Shown here: one piece after another, positions 11,301-22,491 of the stretch
Numbering within the stretch: the stretch's first letter is position 1
How the letters are laid out: every line of letters begins with the position of its first letter
Source: Halictus rubicundus
Lineage: Eukaryota; Arthropoda; Insecta; Hymenoptera; Halictidae
Reading direction: 5' to 3'
Length of the DNA stretch: 64,000 nt
Assembly: GCF_050948215.1 (NCBI RefSeq)
Contig: NC_135164.1
Location: 6,887,116-6,951,115 of the forward strand
Notes under the pieces: generated by a model
The model's database searches: none
Told to the model about the DNA's origin: nothing
What the model saw: only the letters and a program-made list of their open reading frames with translations
Made by a program: the position numbers and the translations under genes

Positions 11301-12815
11301 CGCTCCGCGACAAAAAGATAGCACATTATCTAATTTTGTTAATTCTCGCAAACATAATCGAATAACAGCAGTTCCCGTATTATATATCACTGTTCAGGGT
11401 ACACACTCGGTTTCTGTTTATAGGTTGAACGTTAAGCCGAAAACGTAAACGGTAGTTAGTACTGACTGCTGCGTCGAAATGATAGCGCAAAGTCAAAATT
11501 GTATATTTTCAGTCAGCGTCAAGGCGCCAGTCTGTTCATATCGGCGAGTAGTTAAGATTGTTCGTGTTCCAGTGTTAAAATATTGTGAAATTTTCAACAA
11601 TGGCTCGCGGTAAAAGATTGACCGGTCCTGAAATATTAACAATACACAATTTACGTAAAGAAAATTGTTCCATCGGTAAAATTGCGAAACTGTTGAATCG
11701 TAGTCGCAAGGTAATTGACAATTTATTAAAAAATGTAGACGAATATGGGAAAAAAGAGCACAGGTCGTCCAAGAGTGACAACTGATCGTCAGCGGCGTGC
11801 AATTTTAAGAACTGCATCCAATTCTGCTGCTACTGCAAGAGAGATTGCAGCAGAAGCTGGAGTAAATACCAGAATATGTAATGTACGACGTATTATATAA
11901 AAGTGTAAATACATAAAACGCCAAAAATTAATGCGTAAACCACCGCTAACAAAGCAACATAAAGGAGCACGTTTACAATTTGCTGAGAAGTATATTCATT
12001 GGAAGAAAAAATGGCAAAAAGTTATCTTTACCGATGAGAAGAGATTTGCGTTAGATGGACCGGATGGCTACCGATGTTATTTCCACGATTTGCGTGAAGA
12101 ACAGCAAATTTTATGCCTGGCAAATTTGATGTTCTGACACACTGAAATTAAGTTTGTAAGTGATAAAATGAATAGTGCTAAGTATATTGATTTAGTCGAC
12201 GAACAATTGAAGAGACATGCTGTAAAAATTGCGGGCACAAACTTTATTTATCAGCAAAATAATGCAAGTGTTCATACAGCCAATATTGTAAAAGAATATT
12301 TTACACGGGAAAATATTAAAATTTTGGAATGGCCAGCCATGTCTCTAGATTTAAATATTATGGAAAATTGCTGGGCTCATTTAGCCAGATCAGTATATGC
12401 CGGTGGAAGACAATTTCGAACCCTTGACGAATTAAAAACCTGCATTGAACAAAACTGGGCAACGTTAAGCAGGAAATTTGTTAAAAAATTATATAAATCT
12501 ATGCCAAAACGTTTAGTGGCAGTTATACAAACAAAAGGCGGAGCTACGAAATATTGAAACATTTTTTTTTATACACATTCTTATATTTTAGTTATTTTAA
12601 GAAATTTGTGCTATCATTTTGACGCACCGATTTTTTGTTTAATGTTACAGATTCTCCAATAAAGTTGTTTCTTCACGTAATAAATGCGTTAAAACATATT
12701 GAAGCAATTGGTTATTCTTATTACGCAGTGTACAGGTCACAAACGATGTAATATACTACTTGAAAAGCTGAATACCATTTATCTGTATAATGCGCTATCT
12801 TTTTGTCGCGGAGTG
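11301..12815 (+). mobile_element. Tc3-like Tc1-family transposon
   Basis: The ends are CGCTCCGCGACAAAAAGATA on the left and CACTCCGCGACAAAAAGATA on the right (read on the minus strand). They are flanked by TA at 11299-11300 and 12816-12817. Length is 1515 bp. It contains a decayed transposase and is inserted in a TTAA-1b MITE. Confidence 0.93.
11600..12557 (+). pseudogene. Tc3-like transposase, multiply broken, catalytic D changed to N
   Basis: Start at ATG 11600 (MARGKRLTGPE). The first paired-type helix-turn-helix (SIGKIAKLLNRSRKVI) is followed by a frame change at the A-rich run near 11750. The reading then continues (GRPRVTTDRQRRAI, TAREIAAEAGV) to an in-frame stop near 11897. It resumes with QKVIFTDEKRF and LDGPDGYR. 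A deletion removes the glycine-rich segment that precedes the MNSxxY motif in Tc3 relatives. The last part (12168-12557) has QQNNASVH where active relatives have QQDNAS, so the second catalytic aspartate is asparagine. The glutamate in IMENCW follows after 34 residues, giving the DD34E spacing. It is not functional. Confidence 0.9.
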
Positions 12816-13049
12816 TAGGTTTAGACATTCATTTTTATTGTGACGTATCCAGATAAACCAGATTTTATTCAGATCTTTAGAATTCAAAAGGGTTAGCATC
12901 CCCTATAATACATTTCAAATTTCCAGTTTCGCTTTCATTAATTAAATTACTCCGATTTTGGAAGAATCTCCGGGAATGATGTTTGGCAGTTAACGCGTTA
13001 ATAAAAGGCTGAAATTGTGAACGGTGACCGCAGAATAGCACGTAAATAA

Positions 13050-13848
13050 CAAAATAATAGGGATGGGATCAATGGGAGATACGTACTCACGAATCCGAGT
13101 CAAGTTCAATAACCAAGTTTTATTTCATGTGTCTCGACTACTACCTAAAAGCAATAAATGTTTAAATGATTATACTTGAAAAGTATTCCTTGTATACAAA
13201 ACAGTTATCGAACCTCGGAACGAGTACTTACAAGTTTCGAAAAGATACTTACAAGTACATCGATGTTGAAATGAATCGAATCTTTCACAAGTAGTACTGG
13301 AATCTTGGAAATCAGAACTGCATAGTAAGTTTTAAGTACTTTCTTTATTAAATTCGTAACTATTTAAGAATAATATTTCATTTACGATACTTGGTTTCAT
13401 CCCATTTCTGTTTTCATCGATGATATTTCCTGCTTTTGAAAAAACCCTTTCTGAAGGTACTTCAATGAATTTTCACGGCAAAATAATAACGGGTCTTCTT
13501 TGCGTTCTAAATATTGTGATTTCAGATAATTTTCCACTTCTAACACAGCAGACGATGAGATAGGTATGGTATTATACCGAGCGTGCAAGGATACGGAAAT
13601 TCGTAACGATATTCATAACAATTTCGAAAGTTTCGAAACTGTTCGACCAAGATTCGAGTATACCTGCAAGTATTATTTACGTTTACCACAATACTTGTAA
13701 AGGGTCCGAAACTGTCTAACAAAGGTTCGAGTATACGTGGGAGTTCTATTTTTTCTTTTTTTTTCGAAGTACTTATAGAGAGTTCGAATTCCATCAATCA
13801 AAGTTCGAACCTGTTTGCGAGGTACTTGATCCCATCCCTACAAAATAA
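13050..13848 (-). mobile_element. hAT-family remnant with 8-bp target duplication
   Basis: The element is 13058-13840 with TIRs TAGGGATGGGATCAA and TTGATCCCATCCCTA. The identical octamer CAAAATAA lies immediately outside both ends (13050-13057 and 13841-13848). An 8-bp duplication is diagnostic of hAT elements. The inside keeps a piece of the transposase C-terminus on the minus strand. Length is 783 bp against 2.5-4 kb for complete hAT elements, so it is internally deleted. Confidence 0.9.
13397..13588 (-). pseudogene. hAT transposase C-terminal (dimerisation) fragment
   Basis: The frame includes VENYLKSQYLERKEDPLLF followed by RENSLKYL. This matches the general pattern of the hAT C-terminal dimerisation region (a short helix ending in DPLxxWRxN-type residues). 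The next part (GFFQKQEISSMK) fits the usual phenylalanine-serine-lysine segment after frame disturbance. The catalytic domain is absent. The assignment rests on this motif plus the hAT-type ends around it. Confidence 0.75.
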
Positions 13849-15388
13849 TACGTAAACCATTGATTAACAACCGCACTATTTTATCTTTCGATTTCGAATT
13901 ACTTTCCTCCTACTTTTGCTATCTAAACTGCTGCGTGCCGGCGAAGCGGACGTCACTGGTGACGCATCAGCGGAATGTCATTAAAAGAAAAAAAAAGAAA
14001 AAACTGCAACAGTAGTATCCGATGGAAATACGGTGAAAGAACAAAGGGACGTGTTGCAGGGAGGAATCGAGCATGTTCCGAATGGAATAAGAGAATTCGG
14101 TGTCTATAGAGAGTGATATTAAATCCTCGATGAAAAGGAACTCGCAGACCAGCCGCAGGTTCTTAGATCCGACCTGTTATGAGAGACGGAGCCGTTGCCC
14201 TAAGCCTTCCTGATTGCCTCCCGGTGAAAGGGATCACCGCGGTTTTTTGTTTAATTTTCTGCTCCACGTGCCGACGCGAGCGCGCGCGCGCGCGCGCGCC
14301 AGCGCCCACATAATAAAGACGTCGCCCTCCGTCGCGCGGTAATCGTCGAACAATCGATCCGTCGCGATGCAAACCACAATTTCCTCGCATCCTGTTACGA
14401 TCGATCGCGGGACCCCCTGCGAGGGAAGACGGGAGAACGGACGTTTGGGAAAATCATTCACGTAACGAGGAATCCTTTCGGAATCCCATTCGAGCCGACG
14501 CTGGATCAGCTGGAATCTACTTTGCGAAGTTTCGCTGGCCAGCGCGGCGGCATAGTCTTTGCTCGCGTATACAAGATTATAAGAACGACTGGAAGACGGC
14601 GACGGCGGTTATGCGAGAACGGGCTCTGGTCTCCGCAGTGATACCTCTCAAAGTTTCTCGCGGAACAGGGATCAAAAAGGAATGAAGAGGAAAACGTCAT
14701 CGCTACGGAGGTTCAACGTGAAGTGGGTGGCAAGAATGAAGAGAGGTGGTGAGACAGAGAGGGGAGTGAACGGGGACGGGAAGGGAGTGTCGAAAGAAAA
14801 AAGGCCGGCCAAGAAAGTTGCCAGGATCCAATCATAGGAGGATATTGTGGGATCATAAATCTGGCTGCTGCCGGTAGCGGACTGTCGGAGTCCTGAAGGA
14901 TTCTCCTTCAACCCCCCGTTCTCATTCGAAACCCCTCGGGCAGCCCACGTTTTACCGCTGACTCGACGAGCTGCGATCTGTGATCTGTGATAGGAATTGT
15001 TTCGCAGCCTCCCGTCGCATCGTTTCATCGTTACCCACCGCCGCGTCATCTTCCTCCGACCGATTCGCGTCTCGATCGACGCTCGCGATCATTCTCGATC
15101 GAGCGGGGTCACTCGGTGGCCTTGAATCCACGCCTCGTCAAGTATCGCACCCCCTCCCCTCAAAGAAATTTACATCCGCGGGTGTTTATGCAATTTTCAA
15201 TTTTTGCAAGCAAACTTTAGGAAAGCGGAAACAAATGAAATCTAATTTTCAGTGGTGGTAACCTTCGCAGATCTGGAATCAATAAAAATCGTACTAAATT
15301 CTGTGGAATTTTATATTGCACCATTTCTTTAAAATTCTCGGAAGCCATAAATGCGTAAAGATCCGCAGTCTATTAATCACCTCCGCGT
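13849..15388. other. Unique GC-rich sequence, no gene recognised
   Basis: It contains an A-rich patch near 13983-14003 and a (GC)n run at about 14280-14299. ORFs on both strands (for example 14672-15049) have no domain. Confidence 0.45.
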
Positions 15389-15799
15389 TTAACACGTTCA
15401 CTGCCATGTCACCCGTATGTGGCTGACGGAATTGTTTGTCCAGGTTTCATCAAGTTTGGTACCGTCGAATATATTAACCCTTTGCACTCGGCGCTATATT
15501 CATTCTAAAACTAAATTCTTCTTCCGTCTTCGGAATATTTTCATTTTATTCATACGAAACTGATCCGATTTCCACATATAATATTTGAATGTTTAGTGGT
15601 CTATTAAATACAAATTTTGTAATGTAACAAATATTTCGTAAAATTTCTCGTAATTTCTTTGAAATGATGCCAGAATAATTTCTAGTGGTGCTTCAGAGTG
15701 ACCACTCGAGTGCAAAGGGTTAACGTAAAAATTCATTTTGAAACCTCGACAAACAAATCCGTCACCCACATATGGGTGACGTGGCAGTCAACGTGTTAA
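15389..15799. mobile_element. TTAA-1a MITE interrupted by a second TTAA MITE
   Basis: TTAA at 15389-15392 and 15796-15799. The ends read TTAACACGTTCACTGCC and TTAACACGTTGACTGCC inward. The two halves (85 and 75 bp) are inverted copies of each other. The centre holds the element 15474-15723. Confidence 0.88.
15474..15723. mobile_element. TTAA-2 MITE (CCCTTTGCACTCG ends)
   Basis: TTAA + CCCTTTGCACTCG at the left (15474) and the exact inverted complement CGAGTGCAAAGGG + TTAA at the right (to 15723). It is 250 bp, the same length as the intact copy at 62992-63241. There is no ORF. The CCC start and TTAA duplication are typical of piggyBac-mobilised MITEs. Confidence 0.92.
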
Positions 15800-15839
15800 A
15801 CAACTCCAAGTCGTATGGTCCAGTATTAACAAAGTTATA

Positions 15840-16422
15840 TTAGGACCTTGAATAAGTTCTCGCTGTTTCTTCAAAAATGACAGTAGCAGTACCCCGTTCG
15901 TGGAATTTCGAATGGTAACACGCATGCAAGGCAGTAGTGTATCTAACCTTAAATTTCAGTGTATGGTAGTTCACTTTAGTGTAAACAAAGTAATTTTTTC
16001 TTAGTTCTGAAAATGTCTACTTTTGTGCCAAATAAAGTGTATTTGCGGGGAATTTTATTGCACTACTTTATTCAAAAGAAATCTGCAGCTGAAGCACATA
16101 GAATTCTTGTTGAGACTTATGGTGACAATGCTTTGTCGGATACGACATGCAGAGACTGGTATCGACGCTTCAAAAATAATGATTTTGAACTTGAGGATAA
16201 AGAACGTTTTGGCGCACCGAAAAAATTTGAAGACGAAAAGTTGGAGGAATTACTCGATCAAGACCGATGTCAGACGCTAGCAGAACTTGGAAAAACATTA
16301 CAAGTAGATGAGTCAACTGTTTCATAACGTTTAAAAGTTTTAGGAATGATCCAGAAGCAAGGACATTGGGTAAAAGCTTTTATTTTGTAAAAGAAACAGC
16401 GAGAACTTATTCAAGGTCCTAA
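15840..16422 (+). mobile_element. Mariner, mauritiana-like, internally deleted copy
   Basis: The TIRs are TTAGGACCTTGAATAAGTTC and its exact counterpart on the right, flanked by TA at 15838-15839 and 16423-16424. It is 583 bp, less than half the full length. Only the N-terminal transposase part and the extreme 3' end remain. A longer copy is at 42986-44252. Confidence 0.93.
16013..16380 (+). pseudogene. Mariner transposase N-terminal fragment
   Basis: It starts at ATG 16013 (MSTFVPNKVYLRG). The helix-turn-helix region TTCRDWYRRFKNNDF and the linker AP KKFEDEKLEELL are intact. The frame ends at a TAA (about 16325-16327) right after DESTVS. It would continue (RLKVLGMIQKQGHW) if the stop is ignored, then drops into the 3' end at about 16375. 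The catalytic domain is absent through deletion. The MSxFVPNK start matches the mauritiana subfamily. Confidence 0.92.
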
Positions 16423-16462
16423 TACGATTTTTAAAAGCGTCCGAATATTAGCCACTCTATAT

Positions 16463-18676
16463 CAATTTGACCCGCTAGGGTCACATCGAGTTGCGAAAAC
16501 GAGGAACGGACGAGGGTTAGCAGATTTCGCCGATACCGCGGAGCACCAAGAGGCAGGTCGACTTTCTTGGCTATTCTCCCGTAATTGTCCATAATAATTT
16601 CGAGCGTGGAGCGCTGTAAACGTTTATCTCGGGGCGGGAACCCGCATTGTAGTCGTTCCTTTACTTCCACGGTGGAAATCCTTTCATCCCGGCAGCCGGC
16701 GAGGATTCATTAACGGGAGTTGCATCCCGCGCGTGTGGTCCATACGTCTGGCCGCAACAGAAAGACTGGGAAATTGCGATTACGAACTACTAAACACTCG
16801 GCGCGGCGCAGTGCAGCGCAGTGCAGCGCAGAGCGCGGCGTCCGCCCAATCAGAGAACGGTGTGCACGCCATCTTCCAACCCGTTATGAACTTCACTTTC
16901 CGCCGCTGCGTGCATACGAATGAGAATCCTAGAAATGCAATTATTGCTGATCGCTATGGGGTGCCTTTCAATTCGCCCCGGCGCTAGAATAATGTGTACG
17001 CGTGCACGCGTACCCGTACAAACGTATTCGCCCGCTCGACCAACCAGATTACCTTTTTCCGTGCCGTAAATCCAAATATGCTCGCCCGATCAAGGGGTCC
17101 GGGGCTTTTCAATTGCAAAATATTACAGGTCGCCCGGCTGAACCTGATAAACTCGTCACGTGTTCGCTTCTTTTCGTCGGACATTTTATTCAAACAATTT
17201 ACCTTACATTGTACCTACCCCCAATTCCATTTCTGGTTTTTTAAAACAATATTCAGGAATTTTTTTCGCGAGAACCGCCGAACCTCTTGCGTCAGGATTT
17301 TGCACACACCCACACGAGTGTTTGAAGTACGCATAGTATTTTTTTTTAAAACAAAAAGGATAAAAATTGCAGGAGTTGGATCATTTTTATTACAGACTGT
17401 GCCTTAGAGGTTACACACCTTCGATTGAAATATATGAGAAAGACAATTATTTCTATATGTAAAATTATGTTTCTTTGAAAAATGAATATATACATCTTGT
17501 CATATAATATTTAAATAGTATATGCAGAAAAGTTGAACCAAATATCTTAAAGTAGGAGAACCTGGCAGCCATATTCCCAAACTCATTTCTGCAAAAGACC
17601 ACGTGGGGTTTTACGTAATGCGCATTTCTAAAATTCCAAATTAAACTAAACAGAGAAAGTTAGTGAAGTTGGTTTTGAAGAACTCAATTTTTGATCTAAA
17701 ATAGTTATTTGAATTGAAATATACCTATAATTTCTTACTTCATCCATAGGTGTAGGATTAACAAACGAACGTGATCTTTTTGCGCGTAAGTACGTGAAAT
17801 TTTCTAGGGCTTGGAGAATGCTCGCGGGTTTCATAAACTTATTAATCACTTATTGTTGGTAATCGATTGTCGGTTATCGGTTGTCGGTTGTCAAGCGCAC
17901 ATGTCAAACCTGTCGAAAGCAATGCGCGGCAGGCTCGTACTTGAAATCACTTCTATAATACATTTAGACAGAGTGCGTACGTCTCGTGCGCAGAACGCAT
18001 TCCGACAAGTGTGGGTAAAACTGATGTTATAATAACATCGGTGCTATAGTTCGCGCAACGACAGATGTTTCGTTAGATTCGAAGGGTTCTCGGGGCGAAA
18101 GAATTTCGGGAGAAAAGCAATTCGAAGAGCTATTCTAGTGGCGCTGGATATCGATATTCGGTATCTTAGATAGCCAGCAATTTCTGTGACCTGCCATCCA
18201 GGAGATTAGTGGTACATCGATGGAATTCCTCGTTAACTACAGCTCGTATTTACCAGGATAATCTATACCGTCAATTTGTTGGCGATATCTGTGGCTGTAT
18301 CGGTATCCAGTTCAACACGAAATTCCGAATCAGTTGCAATTCAACCCGGTTTCTAATTATTTACGTCAATATTAGATACTGACGATAACTTCGAATTTGT
18401 GCCTCCCTCTACGCGCTGCTAATCTGCACGCTGAATATCCCCTCGTATCTTTGACGCGTTTAACGTTAATATGCCGTACCGGACAAATGAATTCGACCAC
18501 AAATATTTCCCTTTTGTTCGTTATCCTTTCGAGCGTACAAATATTTCACCTCGCGGGGCGTTTGCATTTAATCCAACTCCAGAAGTTGCCATCAGGTTCG
18601 TTAGATATTACAGAAAATTAAATAACTTTCCCCATGTGTAATTCGTCAGAATTGATTTCCGTATGAGGCAAAAAAT
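16463..18676. other. Unique sequence, no gene recognised
   Basis: A small GC-rich tandem (gcagtgcagc type) lies at about 16805-16835. The rest is unique AT-rich and mixed DNA. Short ORFs (for example 16994-17407) lack domains. Confidence 0.45.
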
Positions 18677-18832
18677 TAACACTAAACCTGCCACGGTCAA
18701 AACGAATATTCTGACTCGGTATTCTGATTCACAATTATTGAAATTGTAGAAACGTTTTCACAGGAAATTACATTGCATAGTAACATTTTTATTGTTTGAT
18801 ATTCAAGTGGACAGAGCTCGTGGGACACACTG
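18677..18832. repeat. Two MITE fragments side by side
   Basis: The left part begins TTAACACTAAACC and contains cacaattattgaaattgta, matching the interior of the TTAA-4 element at 8023-8246 in reverse. The right part (about 18797-18832, caagtggacagagctcgtgg...cacactg) is one terminus of the DD41D-derived MITE seen complete at 62481-62754. Confidence 0.6.
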
Positions 18833-18905
18833 CATTATAATGAAAATCGTTCACGGTTTAAATAAGTCCAATCTTCTCCCTTCTATAAGACGTGTTTCAA
18901 TTTTA

Positions 18906-19520
18906 CAGTCAGTCGTATTCACTAGTATTTGTTAATACCAGACCATACGACTTCGATTTTTTTTTTAAAAGTTGACACAATTGGTTTGCTACGTAAAGTG
19001 AAACAAATTTTTTTACAGAAATTGCAATTGGTCGAAGTTGTAGAGAGAATACTGAATGTTGTGTTTTGCAACTCTTTTATGCAGGCTTACATTAAAAATT
19101 TAGAAAGTACGATTTGTAGATGAATTATACATGTTCTGAGAATTTCATCAAAATCGGTCAACGTTGCAATGAGCTGCAGATGTTCCAAAATGATCGCATA
19201 AGGGCGAAATTCCCTGTCAAGGCAAAAATTCTGCGACTTTCACCCTTAAGTTTTCATCGTTAAATGTTTGTCGCTCAGTGCAATGTTGACCTTGCAATGT
19301 TAAATGAAATATTCGGAATATGTATAATTGATACAGATGTACAAAACGTACTTGTTAAATTTTTAATATAAGCCCGCATAAAAAAGTTAATCAAACATTT
19401 TTCTCACGTTATGTAGTGACCCAATTGTTCTAACTTCTCAACAAAATTCAAGCAGTATAATCCAATATTGGCAAAGTTATGCGACTTTTAAGAGCGTACG
19501 AATACTTCTGGGACTGACTG
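18906..19520. mobile_element. TA-1 foldback element, most complete copy
   Basis: It begins CAGTCAGTC after TA (18904-18905) and ends GACTGACTG before TA (19521-19522). The arms (about 130 bp) are diverged inverted copies sharing acaattgg, tacgtaaagtga and gaccatac-type words. There is no transposase. Truncated relatives are at 8476, 15800, 30678, 36290 and 51414. TA flanks suggest mobilisation by a Tc1/mariner transposase. Confidence 0.75.
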
Positions 19521-19522
19521 TA

Positions 19523-21201
19523 TATGTTTCCTGCTTGGTACGTTTAGTATGCACAATTAACGACCAATATCCCCACTGATAGTGCTCCAGTTTTAATAAA
19601 AAAAAAAATGTCACACGTACGTCAGAAAAACTGTCCCAAATAAAAGCATAAAAGTGTTGCGATTGAGTCGGTGTTGTCACACCGACGTACCTAATCCCGC
19701 GTCACGCTACGCGGGTAGAGGGGATAGATTTTTCGGAAATAACGTGCACGCCTGTGTCGCATGTATCGAGGCATTACCGTGACCGATAGTTTCGGTGTGT
19801 CGAGCTGGCGTGTGAATCGAATAAAAAGCGGGCTGCTCGGGCTGATCGATAAACAGGAAACGAAGCATAAGGAGGGAGCGCGAGAGCGAGCGTTCGCCGC
19901 GAGGAAACTTTGCGAATCGAATTATTCGATTACGGATTCGACAAATCGCGACGACCGCAGCGTCAACATTGTTAACAGAGCGCAGAGGACGGAATGGATT
20001 AATCGAGCGTGTTACACGTTTACACGATGAATCCGATTGCAGCAGACCAACGACAAACGGTGATTTCTAGTAACGACCGAGCACACCGGTGGTGCGGTGG
20101 TACACGATTCTCCCGAACCTCGGAAACCAACGTTCCGCTCGCCGTGGAAACTCTTCGCGCGCAACAAATCTTGTAACCCTAACGAACGCGAGGCTTAACC
20201 GTTCGATCGCATGGAACTACACAAAAGGCTCGTAGTCACGTTTCGTTCCATAAAACTGATTATCGACTCCGGGTTTCGTGCTGGTTCCAGCCGTTCTCGC
20301 GAAACCCCCGGACGAAATCTATCGTTCGAAAACATGCCAACTCACGGAAACGGTAATTTTCAATCGCGTCTTCCCCCCCCCCCCCCTCCCGGGTGGTTTG
20401 TAACACGTCAGCAATTAATGTTACACCGCCGTGAACAATCCTGAATAATTACGTATCGTCGACTCCTCGTCTTCGCTGACAATCAGTCCAATATGCAGAC
20501 AGATTGGCAGAATAATTAAGTCTGCGCCGCTAGAATGGGAGGACGCTCGAACGATGCAAATTAATATCTCGTTCGCGCCATTCCTGCTGGTAGCATCGAT
20601 CCGACAGGGATCTGGAATTGGTCGGGCCGGGTCGGGCCGGGTCGAGTCGCTTTTCGCGTCGCTTCCAGAATCGTAATAGCCCTTGCGAACCGGAGCTAGG
20701 AAAGCTAGCTTGCATTCGAAATGTCAGCCATACAGCTTCTCGAGGATACGATCCAAAGTCTGTTAACTGCATAGAAATGCTTAATCCTGTTTCACCGGTC
20801 TGCGCGATACCGTCGAGAATCCATCGAGTTTCTCCGGCGCGGCGAGTCCCTCGGGAAGGTTAAAAGTCGATTGTTCCGGTGATCTCCGTTTTCGAAACGG
20901 GGATCCAGCTCGGGAACAGACCCCTGGAGCTTTCGGGAGCACAACAGACTAGCGAAGACACGTGTTACATCCGCGCTCCGTGAATTCTCCAACGAAATGG
21001 GAAAACGGACGGACTCGGTGAGGTAAGCATCTCTACGGACATCGTCGGACCCGTGTCCCCGAATTTCTTTACGAGCGTACACGGGAAGGGCCGGTCGAAA
21101 TGCTGTTCACCTCTTTCGCGTCGAGCCGTTCCCGTATCGATCGTCTCGATTCTACCCGTATCGATCGTCTCGATTCTACCCGCGCGGTGTAGACCAGCCG
21201 G
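19523..21201. other. Unique sequence, no gene recognised
   Basis: It has a poly-C run at about 20372-20386, a GGGCC-type tandem at 20618-20645, and two copies of a 25-bp unit (cgtatcgatcgtctcgattc) at 21131-21180. ORFs across these follow the base composition. Confidence 0.45.
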
Positions 21202-21527
21202 CGCAGAATTTAGTGACATTTGTGTATAACTTTTGAACCGTTTGAGATATTGAAATTTGGGGTTTGAACTAAAAAATATTGTAACATAATCTCTTTCTAA
21301 TCGTACATGTTAGAAAATATTTTTTGTTTAATTTGTTAGTTAATTATTTTTATAAACTTTTATTTAGTTGTTGAATCTGTTGCTTTCCTTATTGAAACCA
21401 TTGTACAATAGTTCGAAATTCAAATCTTTCAATTTTTTTATGTAGAATGCAATTATGTTATTAAGATTTTTGATAAAATGTACAGGTGTACAAGTTATTA
21501 AGTACGGTATCTAACGTCACAAATATA

Positions 21528-21930
21528 CAGGTTCATCCGTTTTTAAACGGCCAAACGTCAACCAGCTATAGAGGACCCCAAATGAAACAACTTTCACCCC
21601 TAACACTTTTTTGATTCGGTCTTGATTTTTAGATAATTGCAAAAACCCGTCATTTTTTGCGTTCACTTAAGATTAAATATATTAGGACTGCAATTATGTA
21701 TCTTGATGATTTTTCCTTTGTTTTTGGTTTAAAATAAATAGGGGCATCTTTTTTATTCAGTCAACTTTTTTGTATGACCTTTGGATCTTGGTTTTTTTTT
21801 TACATGGGGCACGCCGTGGAGACGGAATGAAATAACTTCGAATCAAAAAAAGTGTTACGGTGAAAGTTGTTCCATTTGGGGTCCTCTATAGCTGGTTGAC
21901 GTTTGGCCGTTTAAAAACGGATGACCCTGT
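21528..21930. mobile_element. TA-2 MITE with long TIRs, copy 1
   Basis: It starts CAGGTTCATCCGTTTTTAAA and ends with the inverted CAGGGTCATCCGTTTTTAAA, flanked by TA. The inverted arms continue through gtcaaccagctatagagga and further for about 70 bp. A near-identical copy lies at 61861-62265. No ORF. Confidence 0.92.
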
Positions 21931-22038
21931 ATATTGCGAGCAAAAGTAATATTAATATTTTTTTAATTGATAAAATAAGAAGTATACTAATTAATCTTGC
22001 CATTTTGTTGTTGAAGAAGTAGGTGGCGTTTGTTTTCT

Positions 22039-22491
22039 TTATTTTTTTAATAATTCTTTAGCCTGTGGACTGAATTGTTTGATTTTCTTCTTGTAAGATC
22101 TTATTCTCGTTGCCGAAATATGTGGGTCCGATGTTAATAACAATTCGTGCAGTGTATCTTCATTTGTAGCGATTCTAGAATTTTTCCGAGTATTTTTGGT
22201 CCTAATTTTTTTTAAATCTTTGTGTCTTGTTTCTTGAGCCTCTTCGGATAATTGGCCAATCGGAAGTAATGCATGCTGTATTATCTCCTTTCCATGAATT
22301 AATAATGTATGAATGGAGGCTGGCATATGATACCACCCGTAGTGGTCAATAAAATATTTTGCTGTGCTTTGCGCGTATTGTCCAAATTTATCTGTGTCTG
22401 TTTCATAAGGCGAGGGAATTGTTTGAAGTATAACGTGAAATGTTTTTATTAATAATAAATATAAGCATTTCGGATGTTTAGAGTTCGGATT
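22039..22491 (-). pseudogene. C-terminal part of an unidentified transposon-type protein
   Basis: This is an open frame of 151 codons before the stop. The first ATG is at 22326, but reading upstream stays open to 22491 (stop TGA 22492-22494) and gives plausible protein: YETDTDKFGQYAQSTAKYF, DHYGWYHMPASIHTLLIHG. Then come LPIGQLSEEAQETRHKD, KNTRKNSRIATNEDTLHELL and TSDPHIS, ending in a lysine-rich tail. The phrase style (PIGQLSEEAQE..RxKD, NED.LxxLLxxSDP) recalls the C-terminus of uncharacterised multicopy insect proteins that I believe to be transposon-encoded. I cannot name a family. It sits inside the TIR-bounded element 21202-23028. The N-terminal and any catalytic part are missing. Confidence 0.6.

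Larger units (their letters stand above)
11247..13001. mobile_element. TTAA-1b MITE split by a Tc3-like element
   Basis: It starts TTAACACGTTGAGTGCC (TTAA 11247-11250) and ends ...GGCAGTTAACGCGTTAA (TTAA 12998-13001). The two outer pieces (11247-11300 and 12816-13001) are colinear with the related copy at 55508-56029. That copy lacks the Tc3 insertion at the matching place near 55560. Confidence 0.85.
15800..16462. repeat. TA-1 foldback end, split by a mariner
   Basis: The left piece (ending caaagttata at 15839) and the right piece (from tacgatttttaaaagcgtccgaat, ending actctata at 16462) join into the terminus seen uninterrupted at 8690-8747. The mariner 15840-16422 lies at the TA between them. 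Confidence 0.75.
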
